From contig PLCK01000067.1 of assembly GCA_003134755.1 (NCBI GenBank), positions 1 through 6,938 of the forward strand: a DNA stretch of 6,938 nt, read 5' to 3'. The DNA comes from Actinomycetota bacterium. GTDB lineage: Bacteria; Actinomycetota; Actinomycetes; Acidothermales; Acidothermaceae. Below, one piece after another: positions 5,169-6,938 of the stretch. Each line of letters starts with the position of its first letter. Position 1 is the stretch's first letter. The position numbers and the translations under genes were made by a program. Under the pieces are notes generated by a model. It was not told the DNA's origin, ran no database searches, and saw only the letters and a list, made by a program, of their open reading frames with translations.

Positions 5169-6524
5169 TCACCAGATGGTGGGGTCGTGGTTGTTCGCGG
5201 GGACGAAGAAGCGTTGGCCGGTCGGTGCGGTCCAGGTGACGTCGCCGTTGCCGTGGCATTCCAGTAGCCAGCCACCGAACGTTTTCAGCAGGTGATGTCG
5301 TCGGCACAAGGTGATGCAGTTGCAGGCCGATGTTGAGCCGCCTTTGGCGTGCGGACAGACGTGGTCGATGTCGCAGCGTTCGGCGGCCATCGAACAGCCG
5401 GGGAACCGGCAGGTGTCGTCGCGGGCGACCAGGTAGTCGATCAACACTTGCGGCGGCCGGTAGACGGTGGTGCCGCAGTCGAGCAGATGACCGCTGACCG
5501 GCTCGGTGACGAACCGCCGCCATTTCGCGTCGGCGGAAAGCGCCCGGGCCACCGACGCGCAGACGAAGCCGTAGCCCTGCAACTCGGCGGGGTGATCCGC
5601 GAGGCCGAGCATGCTGTCGACGTCGGTGGTCAGCCGCACCTCGACCGGGCGGCCGTGCCGCTTGGGCAACGTCGGATCGGCCAGCGCGGCCAGCGCCCAG
5701 CCGACCAACACGTCAGCCCGCCGGGCGTCCATGCCCAGCCCGTCACCACCCGGCCTGTCACCGCCCGCCGTGGCGCGGTCGGCGGCCGCCATCTTCCGGG
5801 CCACCGCATCGACCGCCAGATAGACCAACTCGGCGTTGACCGCTGTCAACGTCGCCAGGAAGCCGGCCATGCCGTCGTCGAGGGGGTAGCGGCGCACGTG
5901 GCGATCGGCGGCCGCCTGCGCGTGTTTGATCTGCGCGAGCTCCGGCGCGGCGGCCAGCACCGCGCGCCGGACACAGCGGCGAAACGCCGACACCGTCTGC
6001 TCCGGCGCCCGGCCCAGCACGTGAGCCTCGACTAGCGCGGTGGTCGCCGGATCCAGCCCGACGATCGCCTCCGCCAACACCACCGCATGCCGGAAACTGA
6101 TCGCACCCGCGGCCAGCATCGCGTGGGTGGCCGGCAGCTCGCTCACCAACCGCCGCGCCAGCTCAAGCCGCGCGCCGGCGGTTGCCGGCGCCCATCGCAA
6201 CGTCGCCGCGACCAACTGTCGGCGCAGCTCATCATCAGCGATGATCTGCGAAGCGCGTGGCGGTGGATCGGCCAGCATCACCGCCGCCAACGCGACCTGC
6301 GACTGGGCGGTAACCCACGCCTGCTGGCGCTCCCACTGACGGGCATACTCCACCCGGCCGAACTCATCCAAAGCCATCGGCTCGATACCGGTGAGTACGA
6401 CCATCGACAGTGGCCCGGGATCGAGATCGGACAGATGCGACAACAACTCATCGCCCTCAAGGACGACATCCGCCACACAGTCGGCCGCATCGAAATGCGT
6501 GCGCTCGACCAACCCCGTCGTCAT
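5169..6524 (-). CDS. 13E12 repeat family protein: DUF222 domain plus C-terminal HNH endonuclease
   Basis: This is a complete 451-residue member of the REP13E12 family, multicopy in mycobacteria. The DUF222 region covers roughly residues 50-340, an Ala-rich helical domain with ELARRLVSELP, RHAVVLAEAI, DDGMAGFLATL and RRADVLVGWA. The HNH domain at about 365-417 has zinc-type Cys/His residues (C372, C377, C407, H410), the catalytic pair D387-H388 in CDIDHV, N402 and H411 in LCRRHHLLKTFGGW, so it appears intact. The family is predicted to nick or cut DNA, but a cellular role is not established. In M. tuberculosis, REP13E12 elements are the integration targets of the phiRv1 prophage. I chose the ATG at 6524: it has a TANNNT hexamer 7 nt upstream, whereas the longer frame to 6608 begins with TTG and adds residues that do not look like the family. 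Convergent with the ridA-family gene. Confidence 0.88.
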   Translation of the reverse strand: MTTGLVERTHFDAADCVADVVLEGDELLSHLSDLDPGPLSMVVLTGIEPMALDEFGRVEYARQWERQQAWVTAQSQVALAAVMLADPPPRASQIIADDELRRQLVAATLRWAPATAGARLELARRLVSELPATHAMLAAGAISFRHAVVLAEAIVGLDPATTALVEAHVLGRAPEQTVSAFRRCVRRAVLAAAPELAQIKHAQAAADRHVRRYPLDDGMAGFLATLTAVNAELVYLAVDAVARKMAAADRATAGGDRPGGDGLGMDARRADVLVGWALAALADPTLPKRHGRPVEVRLTTDVDSMLGLADHPAELQGYGFVCASVARALSADAKWRRFVTEPVSGHLLDCGTTVYRPPQVLIDYLVARDDTCRFPGCSMAAERCDIDHVCPHAKGGSTSACNCITLCRRHHLLKTFGGWLLECHGNGDVTWTAPTGQRFFVPANNHDPTIW

Positions 6525-6531
6525 GCCATCA

Positions 6532-6537
6532 ACGCTA
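6532..6537 (-). promoter_or_regulatory. Candidate -10 element (TAGCGT) for leaderless transcription of the 13E12 gene
   Basis: On the minus strand TAGCGT is followed by 7 nt (TGATGGC) and then the ATG at 6524. No ribosome binding site fits in that gap. The hexamer with its following T matches the one before the RidA gene. A matching -35 is not evident. Confidence 0.4.
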
Positions 6538-6546
6538 ACCAACACC

Positions 6547-6565
6547 ACCGACAGAAACGGTCGGT
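6547..6565. promoter_or_regulatory. Inverted repeat in the -35 region of the 13E12 gene
   Basis: ACCGAC (6547-6552), 7 nt, GTCGGT (6560-6565) is a perfect 6-bp dyad. It ends about 10 bp upstream of the candidate -10 hexamer and so covers the -35 position, as a repressor operator might. Alternatively it is chance in GC-rich DNA. Confidence 0.3.
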
Positions 6566-6715
6566 CCACAAAGACGATTCCGCGACGACCCGGTTCTCCA
6601 CAGATCAACGTGCAAGTCCGAACCGACGTGGCGCGCGTCCACGACGGAACCTCCCGCGTTCAGCTGAACGCGACAGTTGCCGTGCGCGGGTCAGGAGGCG
6701 TGGAGATAGCGGGAG

Positions 6716-6938
6716 CTACTCCTCGACGAGAAGCACCAAAGTCTCGGGCAGTACGCCGTCATACGCCATCGCGTCGGCCATCGTCTGGTTCTGCATCGCG
6801 GCCATGACGACGTCCAAGTCGGCGATGTCCATGAGCACTGCGACTTGCGTGCGGTTCTGAGGGTTGACGAACGTCCGGATGTTGGTGACCCCGAGTGGCG
6901 CGAAGACTTCTTCGCGCTTCGGGGAGGCAAGCCAGTGG
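6716..6938 (-). CDS. Conserved small protein of unknown function, C-terminal part (5' end off window)
   Basis: The frame is open from the right edge to a TAG at 6718-6716 and gives the last 73 residues. It looks genuine: codon use is GC-rich at third positions and the sequence is balanced, with HWLASPKREEVF, GVTNIRTFVNP, VAVLMDIADLDVVMAAMQN and AYDGVLPETLVLLVEE. The alternation of short hydrophobic strands with an amphipathic helix (residues about 37-58 of the fragment) suggests a small alpha/beta protein. A dimeric ferredoxin-like (ABM-type) fold would fit, but I cannot name the family. It lies on the same strand as the 13E12 gene, 191 nt upstream, and the 13E12 gene has its own candidate promoter in that gap. 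The start and full length are outside the window. Confidence 0.7.
   Translation of the reverse strand, partial: HWLASPKREEVFAPLGVTNIRTFVNPQNRTQVAVLMDIADLDVVMAAMQNQTMADAMAYDGVLPETLVLLVEE

Noticed and set aside
5170..5181. CACCA-GA-TGGTG palindrome considered as part of a terminator.
   Set aside because: It lies inside the last codons of the 13E12 gene, its 2-nt centre leaves a weak stem, and it has no U-tract. The hairpin at 5148-5161 is the better candidate.
5349..6035. A 228-codon plus-strand frame opposite the 13E12 gene.
   Set aside because: It is rich in Arg/His/Gly/Gln with no domain. The opposite strand carries clear DUF222 and HNH motifs.
6525..6608. Longer N-terminus for the 13E12 protein from a TTG at 6608.
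   Set aside because: TTG is a weak start and the extra 28 residues do not look like the family. The extension also covers the candidate promoter and the inverted repeat.

Overview
The window looks like chromosomal DNA of a high-GC actinobacterium, most likely a Mycobacterium. The main reason is a complete REP13E12-type gene (DUF222 plus a C-terminal HNH nuclease), a multicopy family very common in mycobacteria. Three genes with a TANNNT hexamer 6 to 8 nt before the start codon also fit mycobacterial leaderless transcription. The genus call is inference from gene family and promoter style.

Layout from left to right. (1) Bases 1 to 2266, minus strand: the start-proximal 755 codons of a very large unnamed protein that runs off the left edge. 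It opens with one Listeria-Bacteroides (InlB B-type) repeat. A region resembling a gluzincin metallopeptidase follows, with Glu-containing AEVSE where HExxH would be expected, and then a long C-terminal region with a recurring NVRVFFRL...YFGC signature. (2) Bases 2267 to 2642: non-coding, with a candidate extended -10 promoter for this gene and a row of four alternating GGTT/AACC half-sites spaced exactly 8 bp apart. (3) Bases 2643 to 3171, minus strand: two broken genes end to end. One is the 3' end of a HEPN/Apea-like protein carrying an Rx4H motif, and the other is the 5' end of a phage- or plasmid-type ParB-like protein cut by an amber codon. (4) Bases 3172 to 3766: no convincing gene.

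(5) Bases 3779 to 5135, plus strand: a DNA-3-methyladenine glycosylase II (AlkA-like) gene, then a RidA-family deaminase gene 52 nt downstream. Both look housekeeping-like, and each has its own candidate leaderless or near-leaderless promoter. (6) Bases 5169 to 6524, minus strand: the 13E12/DUF222-HNH gene, convergent with ridA across 33 nt that contain a small hairpin. (7) Bases 6716 to 6938, minus strand: the C-terminal 73 residues of a small unnamed protein that starts beyond the right edge.

Functionally the window splits into an accessory left half and an ordinary right half. The left half holds the large protein and the decayed mobile-element genes. The right half holds DNA alkylation repair, detoxification of reactive imine/enamine intermediates, and the repeat-family nuclease gene. 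No pathway links the right-half genes, and the large protein at the left edge is the least explained object here. No tRNA, rRNA, CRISPR array or complete insertion sequence was seen.
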